A DNA stretch of 64,000 nucleotides from Dasania phycosphaerae (GTDB lineage: Bacteria > Pseudomonadota > Gammaproteobacteria > Pseudomonadales > Dasaniaceae). The notes under the pieces are model-generated. The model searched no databases and was not told the origin of the DNA. It worked only from the letters and a program-made list of their open reading frames with translations. The position numbers and the translations under genes are program-made. How positions within the stretch are numbered: position 1 is the first letter of the stretch; each line of letters begins with the position of its first letter. The stretch lies in NCBI RefSeq assembly GCF_026891035.1, contig NZ_JAPTGG010000006.1, forward strand, positions 62,001 to 126,000. The letters run 5' to 3'. This document shows positions 52,579 to 61,160 of the stretch, piece by piece.

Positions 52579-53334
52579 ATGGCAAAGTTATTATTGATTG
52601 CGGTGTTGTGTGACGACAAGCAAATTGGCGCGCATCATTTCCACTCGGTGGGCGACAAATATGTGCGGGCTATAGTCGAATCCATGCAGGCGGTACCGGT
52701 ATTAATACCTGTGTTAGCTGATGATTTGAATGTGGCCGAGCTGCTTAGTCATGTTGATGGCCTACTGTTGCCAGGTTCCTATTCCAATATAGACCCCAGC
52801 CACTATCAGCAGGCAAATGAAGAACAGCAGCCATTGCGTGATCCGGCCCGCGATAGCACGGCCTTTGCCGTTATTGCCGAAGCTCAGCGCATAGGCTTGC
52901 CCATATTTGCCATTTGCCGCGGCTTTCAAGAAGTGAACGTAGCCTTGGGGGGCAGTTTGTATCAGCGTTTGCAAACTGAAGCGGATATTAATGATCACCG
53001 AGAAGATAAAACCCTCCCTTTAGAGCAACAGTATGAAGATGCTCATGCTATAGATTTGGTAGCAGGTGGCTTGTTAGCTAGCAGCTGGGGTAAACCTACA
53101 GCGCAAGTGAACTCTTTGCATCAACAGGGTATTAGGCAGCTGGCGGCGGGCTTAAAAATTGAGGCTGTGGCGGCTGATGGTTTGATAGAGGCTTACTCTA
53201 GCGCCAATCCCGATCACTTTATTTTGGGGGCGCAATGGCACCCAGAGTGGCAAGTTAGTAACAACCCATTTAATTTGAGTTTGTTTAAGTTATTTGAGCA
53301 AGCCTGTAATCAATATAGAAATAAAAAAGCATAA
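52579..53334 (+). CDS. puuD: PuuD-like gamma-glutamyl-GABA hydrolase
   Basis: 251 residues from ATG 52579, chosen because GGAGG lies five bases upstream; an in-frame ATG at 52552 lacks one. Class I glutamine-amidotransferase-like fold with nucleophile C113 in AICRGFQEVN and H221/E223 in QWHPEW. PuuD frees GABA and glutamate from gamma-glutamyl-GABA. Adjacent to puuA-like with nine bases between, forming a clear puuDA operon. Confidence 0.85.
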   Translation: MAKLLLIAVLCDDKQIGAHHFHSVGDKYVRAIVESMQAVPVLIPVLADDLNVAELLSHVDGLLLPGSYSNIDPSHYQQANEEQQPLRDPARDSTAFAVIAEAQRIGLPIFAICRGFQEVNVALGGSLYQRLQTEADINDHREDKTLPLEQQYEDAHAIDLVAGGLLASSWGKPTAQVNSLHQQGIRQLAAGLKIEAVAADGLIEAYSSANPDHFILGAQWHPEWQVSNNPFNLSLFKLFEQACNQYRNKKA

Positions 53335-53343
53335 AGGTGTCTT

Positions 53344-54693
53344 ATGAGTAGCAGTACGATAGCAGCCAGTGTCGCAGAGTGGCTAAAACAACACGCCATA
53401 GAAGAGGTGGAGTGTATTATTCCCAATATGGTGGGCAATGCCATAGGCAAGTTTATTTCGCCGGAAGCTTTTTTACAGAACAACAGCCGTATGCCTGAGA
53501 GCTTATTAGCCATGACGGTGACCGGGGACTATGCCGAAGATCACTTTGATTTTATGGATCCCAAAGATATAGACATGTTTTTAACGGCGGATTGCAGCAC
53601 GCTAAGATTAGTGCCCTGGGCAAAAAAACCGACTGCGCAAGTGGTGCATAGCTGTTTCGACAAAAATGGCGTTATGCATCCAGTATCATCACGCGGAGTG
53701 TTGCAACGGGTTTTAAAGCTGTATGCCGATGAAGGCTGGACGCCAGTCGTTGCTCCTGAGATGGAGTTTTATGTTACTGAGCAAAACCTAGACCCTAAAG
53801 AAGAGTTACGGCCGCCAGTAGGTAACAGTGGCCGTCGTGAAACAGCGCCGCCGCCTTTTGGCATTGACGCTATGAATGAATACAGCGATTTTGTGAAAGA
53901 TTTATACGATTGCTGTTATCAACAAAATATCGATGTAGAGGGTTTAGTGCACGAATGTGGCACTGCACAGTTTGAAATTAACTTTAATCACGGTGATGCG
54001 CTATATTTGGCGGATCAGGTGTTCGCGTTTAAACGCACGGTTAGGCAGGTAGCTTTGCAGCACAAACTGCATGCTACATTTATGGCTAAGCCCTATCAAC
54101 ACGAGCCTGGTAGTGCCATGCATATACACCAGAGTGTTTTAGATCAAAGCGGAAAAAATATTTTTGTTGATGAGCAGGGCAATGAAAATGCACGTTTTCT
54201 AAATTTTATAGGGGGTATGCAAAAATACACCCCTTACTGCTTAAGTTTGTATGCGCCTAATATTAATTCCTATAGACGTTACTCTAGCGGCCACTCCGCA
54301 CCGGCTAATATGGAGTGGGGCTATGAAAATCGCAATGTAGGCTTGCGTGTGCCAGAGAGCCCAGCCATAGCCAAGCGGGTAGAAAACCGTTACCCCGGCG
54401 CCGATAGCAATCCCTATTTGGCACTGGCGGCTTCTTTAGCCTGTGGCTATTTAGGTATTAAGCATAAATGCGAAGCCAGCGAGCCGCATAAAGGCGATGC
54501 TGCTGCAGAAGGTATTAAACTGTCCCGCGATTTATTAACCAGTTTAAATTTACTGGATGCCCTACCTGAGTTAGTGGATGTATTTGGTGAAACTTTTGTG
54601 ATGGCATATAAGGCGGTCAAGGCCCATGAGTTTGAAGTGGCCAACCGTGTGGTTACTGCTTGGGAGCGTGAGCACTTATTGTTAAACGTATAA
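53344..54693 (+). CDS. puuA: PuuA-like gamma-glutamylputrescine synthetase (glutamine-synthetase family)
   Basis: 449 residues. Metal ligands E139 and E141 in APEMEFY, the QHEPGSAMHIHQS motif and NRNVGLRVPESPA fit the PuuA/GlnA3 branch. It would ligate glutamate to an amine (putrescine in Escherichia coli) using ATP. First step of the gamma-glutamyl route whose hydrolase (PuuD) precedes it and oxidase (PuuB) diverges. The amine specificity is not readable. Confidence 0.9.
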   Translation: MSSSTIAASVAEWLKQHAIEEVECIIPNMVGNAIGKFISPEAFLQNNSRMPESLLAMTVTGDYAEDHFDFMDPKDIDMFLTADCSTLRLVPWAKKPTAQVVHSCFDKNGVMHPVSSRGVLQRVLKLYADEGWTPVVAPEMEFYVTEQNLDPKEELRPPVGNSGRRETAPPPFGIDAMNEYSDFVKDLYDCCYQQNIDVEGLVHECGTAQFEINFNHGDALYLADQVFAFKRTVRQVALQHKLHATFMAKPYQHEPGSAMHIHQSVLDQSGKNIFVDEQGNENARFLNFIGGMQKYTPYCLSLYAPNINSYRRYSSGHSAPANMEWGYENRNVGLRVPESPAIAKRVENRYPGADSNPYLALAASLACGYLGIKHKCEASEPHKGDAAAEGIKLSRDLLTSLNLLDALPELVDVFGETFVMAYKAVKAHEFEVANRVVTAWEREHLLLNV

Positions 54694-54719
54694 TATTTTT
54701 TGTAGTAGTTAATAGTGTA

Positions 54720-54750
54720 AAGGCCCTTATTGAAAAATAAGGGCCTTTTT
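54720..54750 (+). terminator. Terminator of puuD-puuA operon
   Basis: Twelve-base stem (54720-54731 with 54736-54747), GAAA tetraloop, T-rich end. Confidence 0.95.
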
Positions 54751-54882
54751 ATTTGAATAAATATAAATTTGAGCTTTAGTTAGTTGTGCAGCGTTGTGGC
54801 TGAGTGTGTCAATTCTAATAATAAATGGTTTGACTGCACGGTATTATTAAATACTTAAGGTCAATGTGAAGGTTGGCGGTAT

Positions 54883-55647
54883 ATGGATTTATCTATAGCT
54901 AGAAAGTTGTTATGGCTAGTTAGTTTTTTTTTCACTGCGGCCAGTTCTGCCGCTAACGAAGTTGTTAGGTTGGTTGCTGATGAATGGTGCCCATTTACCT
55001 GCGCTTACACCCAAGCCCCGCAGGGCATAGGGGTAGATATAGCCAGAAAAATTTTTGAAGATCGTGGTTATCAAGTCACTTATCACACTGCCACCTGGGA
55101 TGAAGCTAAGCGCATGGTTAGTGAAGGGGAAGCAGATATTTTAATCGGTACGGTCAGGGCCGAGACCCCTGATTTACTCTTTCCCGATTATCATTTTTCT
55201 TATAGCCAAAGTTGTTTTTTTAGTCCTAGTGACAGTATTTGGTCTTACCAAGGCTTAAAATCTTTACGACCTAAAAGAGTGGGGGTTATTAGTGGCTACA
55301 GTTATGGTGCAGGCCTGGATGCCTATATGGATAAGGCGCTGGAGCTAGGTATGGCTAAAACCTATGCGAGTACAGAGCAATTATTTGCCGCCTTAAAACG
55401 TGGTGATGTAGATGTGTTTATCGGTGATCAAAAAGTAAGCGAGTACTATGGCCGGCAGTTTCACGCCTCTTTAGCTTACAGAGTGACAGGCTGTCAGCCG
55501 CGCCGCAAATTGTTTTTTGCTGTTAGCCCAGTAGACCGTCAAAAGGGCAATAAACTGATTAAAATTTTAAATGGGAACTTGTTGATAGGTTTAAGAGGCG
55601 GGGGGGTTAAGGCGATACACCAGCAGTATGGCTTTCCATCGTATTAA
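54883..55647 (+). CDS. Periplasmic solute-binding protein, family 3-like
   Basis: 254 residues. Signal peptide ending SSAA, then a two-lobed family 3 binding fold with DEWCPFTC, GIGVDIARKIFEDRGY, ADILIGTVRAETPDLLFP and RGDVDVFIGDQKVSEYY. It stands alone with no permease or ATPase beside it, so it may be a sensor or soluble binding protein. A possible ligand is an amino acid. Orphan of this type are common near GGDEF proteins; one lies at 56960. Confidence 0.75.
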   Translation: MDLSIARKLLWLVSFFFTAASSAANEVVRLVADEWCPFTCAYTQAPQGIGVDIARKIFEDRGYQVTYHTATWDEAKRMVSEGEADILIGTVRAETPDLLFPDYHFSYSQSCFFSPSDSIWSYQGLKSLRPKRVGVISGYSYGAGLDAYMDKALELGMAKTYASTEQLFAALKRGDVDVFIGDQKVSEYYGRQFHASLAYRVTGCQPRRKLFFAVSPVDRQKGNKLIKILNGNLLIGLRGGGVKAIHQQYGFPSY

Positions 55648-55737
55648 ATCATCATAAAATGACTGCTAATTACTGCTTAGCTTGCGGTATGATACAGCCT
55701 CTAAGCTATACCTATATAGTCAGAGAGTATTTACCTA

Positions 55738-56370
55738 GTGTTAAGTTTTGAAAGTGTACTTTATATTGCCGGCATGGTGGGCGTTGCGGTATTTGCCATT
55801 AGTGGCGCCCTGGCTGCAGCTGAAGAGAAATTAGATATTTTAAGCTTTGTGCTTTTTGCAACGGTGACCGGCATAGGCGGCGGCACCGTCAGAGACTTAT
55901 TTCTCAATGTGCCGCAGGTGTTTTGGGTGGCTGACCCTTTCTACTTGTACACCACCATTGCGGCCGCAGTGATAACCTATTTCTTTTCCCATTTATTAGT
56001 GTCGATTAGCCGTTCCCTGTTGTGGATGGATGCGGCGGGTTTGGCCTTGTTTAGTGTGCTGGGCACAGCAAAGGCCATGGCCATGAACGTAGATCCAGTG
56101 GTGGCTATAGCCATGGGTATGATTACCCCTACCTTTGGCTCTATAGTCCGCGATATTTTATTGGGCCATAAACTGGTGCTGCTAGAGCCCGAGATTTATG
56201 TGACAGCAGCCTTATTGGGTGGCGGCGGTTACTTTATCTTGCGTGGGGTATTGGCGATAGATGAGGTAACGGCAATTTTACTGGCAGTGGCGGCGGCTTT
56301 TATGTTGCGCGCTGCGGCCATGATCTGGGATTTGCGCTTGCCTAAACTAAAAGACCCGATTAATCCTTAA
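55738..56370 (+). CDS. TRIC/UPF0126 (YicG-like) membrane protein
   Basis: 210 residues with seven predicted membrane helices in two three-helix repeats. GVAVFAISGALAA and TGIGGGTVRDLFL in the first repeat and ATGMITPTFGSIVRDIL in the second are the UPF0126 signature. Bacterial homologues form trimeric cation channels. Start GTG 55738. Confidence 0.8.
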   Translation: MLSFESVLYIAGMVGVAVFAISGALAAAEEKLDILSFVLFATVTGIGGGTVRDLFLNVPQVFWVADPFYLYTTIAAAVITYFFSHLLVSISRSLLWMDAAGLALFSVLGTAKAMAMNVDPVVAIAMGMITPTFGSIVRDILLGHKLVLLEPEIYVTAALLGGGGYFILRGVLAIDEVTAILLAVAAAFMLRAAAMIWDLRLPKLKDPINP

Positions 56371-56389
56371 TGTTGCTCTAGTTGCCTGC

Positions 56390-56794
56390 CTAAGGTTTAA
56401 AAACTCTAAAGTCCGAGACATAACCCAGGCTCTCCCACACCACGCATTTCACCATGGAATATTCAATACTGGGGAGATTATCCACCATGGTTTTATGGCT
56501 TACCCGGTAATACACGGTGTAGTGTTTACGCTCAGTTTCATGCCGGGATGAAATTTCGTCGTAATATTTACTCACCAAACGCTCGCCAAAGTGATCGTTG
56601 ATTTTTTCTTCACAGGAGTCAGCGGCGTCACCTATGCTGCGTGCTAAGAAACTTTTTTGGATTTCTTTGGGGCCAAATAAAACAACGGTAATGGCAACAG
56701 TGGCGCATAGCACTAAAATAATCGCTATGGCGAGTAGGGTGCTTTTTCCGCCCATATTGGCGCGCAGAGGTACGAGCTTAAATTGTGCTGGCAT
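56390..56794 (-). CDS. Hypothetical single-pass membrane protein
   Basis: 134 residues. One membrane helix (about 18-41) near the N-terminus, then a soluble region with two Cys. Convergent with the UPF0126 gene, its stop 20 bases away. I do not recognise the family, and the ORF could be a lineage-specific gene. Codon pattern is not unlike that of neighbours. Confidence 0.5.
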   Translation of the reverse strand: MPAQFKLVPLRANMGGKSTLLAIAIILVLCATVAITVVLFGPKEIQKSFLARSIGDAADSCEEKINDHFGERLVSKYYDEISSRHETERKHYTVYYRVSHKTMVDNLPSIEYSMVKCVVWESLGYVSDFRVFKP

Positions 56795-56959
56795 AGTGGC
56801 TTCTAGCTTCTAATAGTGGCTGCTAATTGTTATTGTTAGTATGACTTTAGCTTACAGCTAAGCTTGCAGTGTAGCGCAAAGCGCTGTTGATGGGTATGAG
56901 CTTGTGCTAAGGTTGCTGGGGTTCGATGTTACATTTCATAATAATAATGCAGGGCTGAC

Positions 56960-58192
56960 TTGCTAGCTATGTTAAACGTTTTTTGGCGCTTATTAATTCC
57001 CATCATATTATTGGCGGCGTCGCTATATGCGGTATTTGAAGTTGGCCGCATTCAGCAACAATACCAGCCTTTGTTGGCCTATTTACCTTACCCCTTGCTG
57101 TTGTTGGCGATGCTATTGGCCCAGCAATTTAATCGCCTGCGTTTATTTGCCGCGGCGGGTATTTTTCTACTGACTTTTATTACTGTGCAAATGGGTTTAC
57201 AGCAGCCCTTAGCTGAACCTCGCCCCTTTTTCTTGTTTACAGCGTTAAGCTTGCTTTTGCCCATTAATTTAACGCTGTTGGCGGTATTACCCGAGCGCGG
57301 GCTTTGGAGTCGTTACGGTTTTGGGTTGATGTTGTGGCTGGCAGCGCAGGCGTTATTACTGGGGCTGCTGCCGGTGGCGTATCTACAGCAACCTTTTCCC
57401 TACCACCACTGGTTTGAGCCACTGCCTATACAGGGCTATTTGCTCTCCTATGCCGCTAGCTTGTTATTTGCTCTGGCCTTATTGGTGATGAGTTTGATGC
57501 TGATATTACGCAAGGGTGAAACAGAGGCGGCTTTATGGGTGTGCCTACTAGCGGTGTTTTTAACTTTATTATTATTTGCTCAAGCCTATATTTCGGCCGT
57601 GCTATTAAGTTGTTGTGCCCTGTGCTTAATGTATTGTTTATTACGCAGCTCACGTGATATGGCGTTTAGGGATGACCTAACTGGCCTGCGCAACCGCCGC
57701 GCTTTTAATGAAAAGCTGCGCTCACTGGCGGGCCATTATGTGATTGCCACCATGGATATAGATCACTTTAAAAAATTCAACGATAGCCATGGCCACGAGG
57801 TAGGGGATGATGTGTTGCGTTTAGTGGCCGCGCACATAGCCAAAGTGGCAGGTGGTGGTGTGCCTTATCGCTATGGTGGCGAGGAGTTTTGTGTGGTGTT
57901 TAGCGGTCGCCAGCCGGCAGCGGCCTGCGCTGTATTTTTAGAGCAGTTGCGGGTGGCTATAGAGGCTTACCCTATAACCTTGCGTAACCAGGCCAGCCGA
58001 CCAGATTCGCAAAAGCAGGGCCAGGGCCAGCGCGGCAGTTCGCGCAAGGCTAAAACTGTTTCGGTAACCATCAGCATAGGGGTGGCCGAGCGCAATGCGC
58101 GTTGGCGCAAAGCGGAGGAGGTACTAAAAGCTTCTGATCAAGCTTTATACAAAGCCAAGAAGCAGGGCAGAAATTGCCTAGTATTGGCTTAG
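56960..58192 (+). CDS. Membrane-bound GGDEF diguanylate cyclase
   Basis: 410 residues. At least six hydrophobic helices in the first 230 residues (no known sensor fold recognised), then GGDEF with active-site YRYGGEEF. The usual inhibitory RxxD site is absent (AKVAGGGVP instead). An Arg/Gln-rich insert (about 355-375) interrupts the domain before VSVTISIGVA. Start TTG 56960 has AGGG five bases upstream, and ATG 56969 is an alternative. Likely makes c-di-GMP. Confidence 0.85.
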   Translation: MLAMLNVFWRLLIPIILLAASLYAVFEVGRIQQQYQPLLAYLPYPLLLLAMLLAQQFNRLRLFAAAGIFLLTFITVQMGLQQPLAEPRPFFLFTALSLLLPINLTLLAVLPERGLWSRYGFGLMLWLAAQALLLGLLPVAYLQQPFPYHHWFEPLPIQGYLLSYAASLLFALALLVMSLMLILRKGETEAALWVCLLAVFLTLLLFAQAYISAVLLSCCALCLMYCLLRSSRDMAFRDDLTGLRNRRAFNEKLRSLAGHYVIATMDIDHFKKFNDSHGHEVGDDVLRLVAAHIAKVAGGGVPYRYGGEEFCVVFSGRQPAAACAVFLEQLRVAIEAYPITLRNQASRPDSQKQGQGQRGSSRKAKTVSVTISIGVAERNARWRKAEEVLKASDQALYKAKKQGRNCLVLA

Positions 58193-58382
58193 CTTACTTT
58201 TGCTGACAAAGTACTGTGTGATGGCTGTTTTGTGATCAAAAAAATAGGCCACTAGCCCTATTTTGGGTATAGACTTTTGGGCCCTCCAATCTTACTATTC
58301 GGCATGATTTTTATGGCCGTTTGCAAAGATGCCAGCAAGAAACATAATTTTAGCGACCCGATAACAGAATTTGGAGGCAGAA

Positions 58383-59849
58383 ATGCAAGATAAACTATTT
58401 ATAAATGGCGAGTGGGTAGCCCCCGAAAACAACGCCACCTTCCCCGTCATCAACCCTGCCACCGAAGAGGTTTTTCACAATGCTCCCGCTGGCAGCGCTA
58501 ACGATGTAGACAAAGCGGTAGAGGCCGCCAGCGCCGCTTTTAAAAGTGACTGGTCTAAAACCACCGGTAAAGAGCGCGCCGTTTACTTGCGTAAAATGGC
58601 CGATGGCATGGAGCGTGACCTGCACAAGCTTACCGAGCTGGAAGTAAAAGATAACGGCAAGCCTTACCCCGAAGCGCAGTGGGATATAGAAGATGCTATA
58701 GGCTGCTTCCGCTACTACGCCAACTTGGCCGAAGAGCTGGATGGCAAATGCGAAGTCACCGAGCTTAGCGATGATAGATTCAAGTCGGAAGTGCGTTATT
58801 CACCAGTAGGTGTGGCCGCTTTGATCACGCCTTGGAACTACCCCATGCTGATGGCCTCTTGGAAGATTGCTCCTGCCATTGCTGCCGGTGCAACCTGTGT
58901 ACTTAAGCCTGCTACCGTAACGCCTATGACGGCGCTAGAGTATGGCGTTTACGCACAAGAAGCTGACTTACCGGCTGGTGTATTAAACATAGTTACTGGC
59001 TTAGGGTCAGTGATTGGTGACCCGCTTACCCAGCACCCTAAAGTCGATAAAGTAGCTTTCACCGGTTCTGTACCTGTGGGTAGCCGCATTATGTCTATGT
59101 GTGCACAAGAAATTAAAAACGTTAGCTTAGAGCTAGGTGGCAAGTCGCCCGTTATTGTATTTGATGATGCCGATATAGAAGGCGCTGTTGAGTGGGTAAT
59201 GTTTGGTATTTTCTGGAACCAAGGCCAGGTGTGTTCAGGTACCTCACGCCTACTGGTACAAGAAGGTATACGCGACAAGTTCTTAAAGCGTCTAAAAGAA
59301 GAAACCGAAAAAATCACCATAGGCGACGGCATGACCGAAGGCACTTTATTGGGCCCATTGGTGAGCGAGAGCCAGTTACGCGGTGTACTAGAGTTTGTTG
59401 ATCACGGCATCGCTACCGGTGTTGAGCTGTTAACCGGCGGCCGCTGTGATGACTTTGAGAAAGGCTACTTTATGAAGCCGACTATTTTCCTAGACCCAGA
59501 TGTAACGGATAAATTATGGGCAGAAGAGATCTTTGGCCCCGTGCTATCGGTTAAATCCTTTAAGACAGAAGAAGAGGCCATAGAGCTGGCTAACGATTCT
59601 ATCTTTGGTTTAGCAGCGGCAGTAATGTCTGGCAGCAAAGAGCGTTGCTCACGTGTTGCCGATGCTATGCGTGCCGGTATTATTTGGGTTAACTGTTCGC
59701 AGCCTACCTTCACCGAAGCGCCATGGGGCGGCTTTAAGCAAAGCGGCATAGGCCGTGAGTTAGGCCGCTGGGGTCTAAATAACTACTTAGAAACCAAGCA
59801 AGTGACCGAGTTTATTAGCCCAGAACCTTGGGGCTGGTATATGAAATAG
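58383..59849 (+). CDS. Aminoaldehyde/betaine-aldehyde-type dehydrogenase
   Basis: 488 residues from ATG 58383, five bases after GGAGG. PWNYP at 150-154, E250 in ELGGK, C284 in GQVCSGTSR. The overall pattern (WNQGQVCSGTSRLLV and TEAPWGGFKQSGIGRELG) is that of the BADH/aminoaldehyde dehydrogenases that oxidise betaine aldehyde or 4-aminobutanal. A good candidate for the aldehyde produced by SpuC or PuuB-like enzymes here. Confidence 0.85.
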   Translation: MQDKLFINGEWVAPENNATFPVINPATEEVFHNAPAGSANDVDKAVEAASAAFKSDWSKTTGKERAVYLRKMADGMERDLHKLTELEVKDNGKPYPEAQWDIEDAIGCFRYYANLAEELDGKCEVTELSDDRFKSEVRYSPVGVAALITPWNYPMLMASWKIAPAIAAGATCVLKPATVTPMTALEYGVYAQEADLPAGVLNIVTGLGSVIGDPLTQHPKVDKVAFTGSVPVGSRIMSMCAQEIKNVSLELGGKSPVIVFDDADIEGAVEWVMFGIFWNQGQVCSGTSRLLVQEGIRDKFLKRLKEETEKITIGDGMTEGTLLGPLVSESQLRGVLEFVDHGIATGVELLTGGRCDDFEKGYFMKPTIFLDPDVTDKLWAEEIFGPVLSVKSFKTEEEAIELANDSIFGLAAAVMSGSKERCSRVADAMRAGIIWVNCSQPTFTEAPWGGFKQSGIGRELGRWGLNNYLETKQVTEFISPEPWGWYMK

Positions 59850-60357
59850 CCCTTAACCAGGCTGTTTTACCCATAAATGAAGACCGCCGATTAAGCCCTT
59901 AATCGGCGGTTTTTTATGTTCAGGATGAACGGGGCGGACGCGGAGACCCACGGCACTCGCTTTGCTCGCGGGGCCAGCTTTGCGCAGGCGTGGTTGGAGG
60001 TCACTTGTAGTAATATAAGTTACAAATTATATTTGGCTGAATATTGAGCTTTTTGTACGGGTGGCCTATAATTCTGCCAGTGAGAAACCCTCTTGCTTTT
60101 TATCCTGCTTGGGCGCGCGCTGTATAGGCTTGCCGAGCTAGTGTTTACATTATTGCAAGCGGCAGTTGCGTTATAGCAATAATAACTAGTGCAAAGCTAC
60201 GCTATAGTTTTAGCTCTTAGGTTGATTAACTTATTGTGCCTAAAGGCTAGGGTGGGCAGCTTGTGTTTGAGAGTGATACCCAGCAGACGCTGTGAGCAAG
60301 GCTAGTCATCCGCTTCATAGTATCTGCGCGATTATTATATTTTTTTAAGGTTTTCTA
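59850..60357. other. 508-base gap upstream of the bicupin gene
   Basis: Begins with a terminator. A GC-rich patch at 59926-59999 has small hairpins. TAGGGTGGGC (60248-60257) and TTGAGAGTGATA (60267-60278) repeat the pair found at 32145-32172. No gene seen; the region probably holds the bicupin promoter. Confidence 0.5.
59883..59915 (+). terminator. Terminator of aldehyde dehydrogenase gene
   Basis: ACCGCCGATTAAG (59883-59895) pairs with 59898-59910, followed by six T. Confidence 0.9.
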
Positions 60358-61107
60358 ATGTCAGATAAAAGTATTATCCGTTTAAGCACCAACCCTCTCG
60401 GTTTTGGCGAAACTCCTGATGAGCTTAGCCAGGACATGTTTGCCTCTGCTATACCGGCACAGCATTCTTATAGCTACTATGAAAACGATGATATAGGTTT
60501 GTATATAGGCGTGTGGGATACCGATACTATGGTAGAGGCCGCTGGCCCCTATGGCTGCGATGAATTTATGTGGCTGATAGAAGGCGAGTGCGAAATTAAA
60601 AATAACAAAACCGGCGCTATGGAAAAAGTGACAGCCGGTGAACCTTTTATTATCCCCAAAGGTTACGACTGCCAGTGGCATCAAACCGGTTATTTACGTA
60701 AGTTTTTTGTGATCTCTGAGCATCCGCAAGAGTCTATACCCCAGCAGCCTACTTTTGAGGGCATTATTATTCCTCAGGCTGATGCCGCGTTAACGGCTAT
60801 GACGACTACGCCGCCTTTTGCGGTAACCAGCGGTGCTGCGCCGCAAGCGCATATTTGCTACCAAGATGTAACCGGTAAATTTATTTCCGGAACTTGGTTT
60901 AGCGAAGCTTTTGAATCATCAGCGCAAGCCTTTCCCTATAATGAGTTTGCCTATGTACAGGCGGGCTCTATTAGTCTATTTGATGCTGCTGGTAACGAGC
61001 AGCAGTTTAATGCTGGCGATGCGTTTTTTATTGCTGAGGGGGTGGTTTGCCACGCAGTGGTGAAAGATCAGGTAAAACTATTTTTTACCACCGTCGCTTC
61101 TGCTTAA
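60358..61107 (+). CDS. Bicupin protein (two Cupin_3/DUF861 domains)
   Basis: 249 residues. Two cupin domains in tandem: the first with MWLIEGECEIKNNKTG and FIIPKGYDCQW, the second with FAYVQAGSISLFDAAG and DAFFIAEGVVCHAVV. The first half resembles the single-cupin protein at 13774. AAGG precedes ATG 60358. It lies 53 bases upstream of a PuuB-like oxidase, repeating the cupin-oxidase arrangement seen at 13774-15964. Activity not known. Confidence 0.8.
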   Translation: MSDKSIIRLSTNPLGFGETPDELSQDMFASAIPAQHSYSYYENDDIGLYIGVWDTDTMVEAAGPYGCDEFMWLIEGECEIKNNKTGAMEKVTAGEPFIIPKGYDCQWHQTGYLRKFFVISEHPQESIPQQPTFEGIIIPQADAALTAMTTTPPFAVTSGAAPQAHICYQDVTGKFISGTWFSEAFESSAQAFPYNEFAYVQAGSISLFDAAGNEQQFNAGDAFFIAEGVVCHAVVKDQVKLFFTTVASA

Positions 61108-61160
61108 AACCCGCTAAAGTATTAATGTAGCCCCCTAATTTTGTTACCAAGAGAGATATT

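Noticed and set aside
58285..58304. Fourth AACCGAA-type operator before the 58383 ALDH
   Set aside because: Only TTCGG is present; the opposite arm is TCCAATC and does not match.
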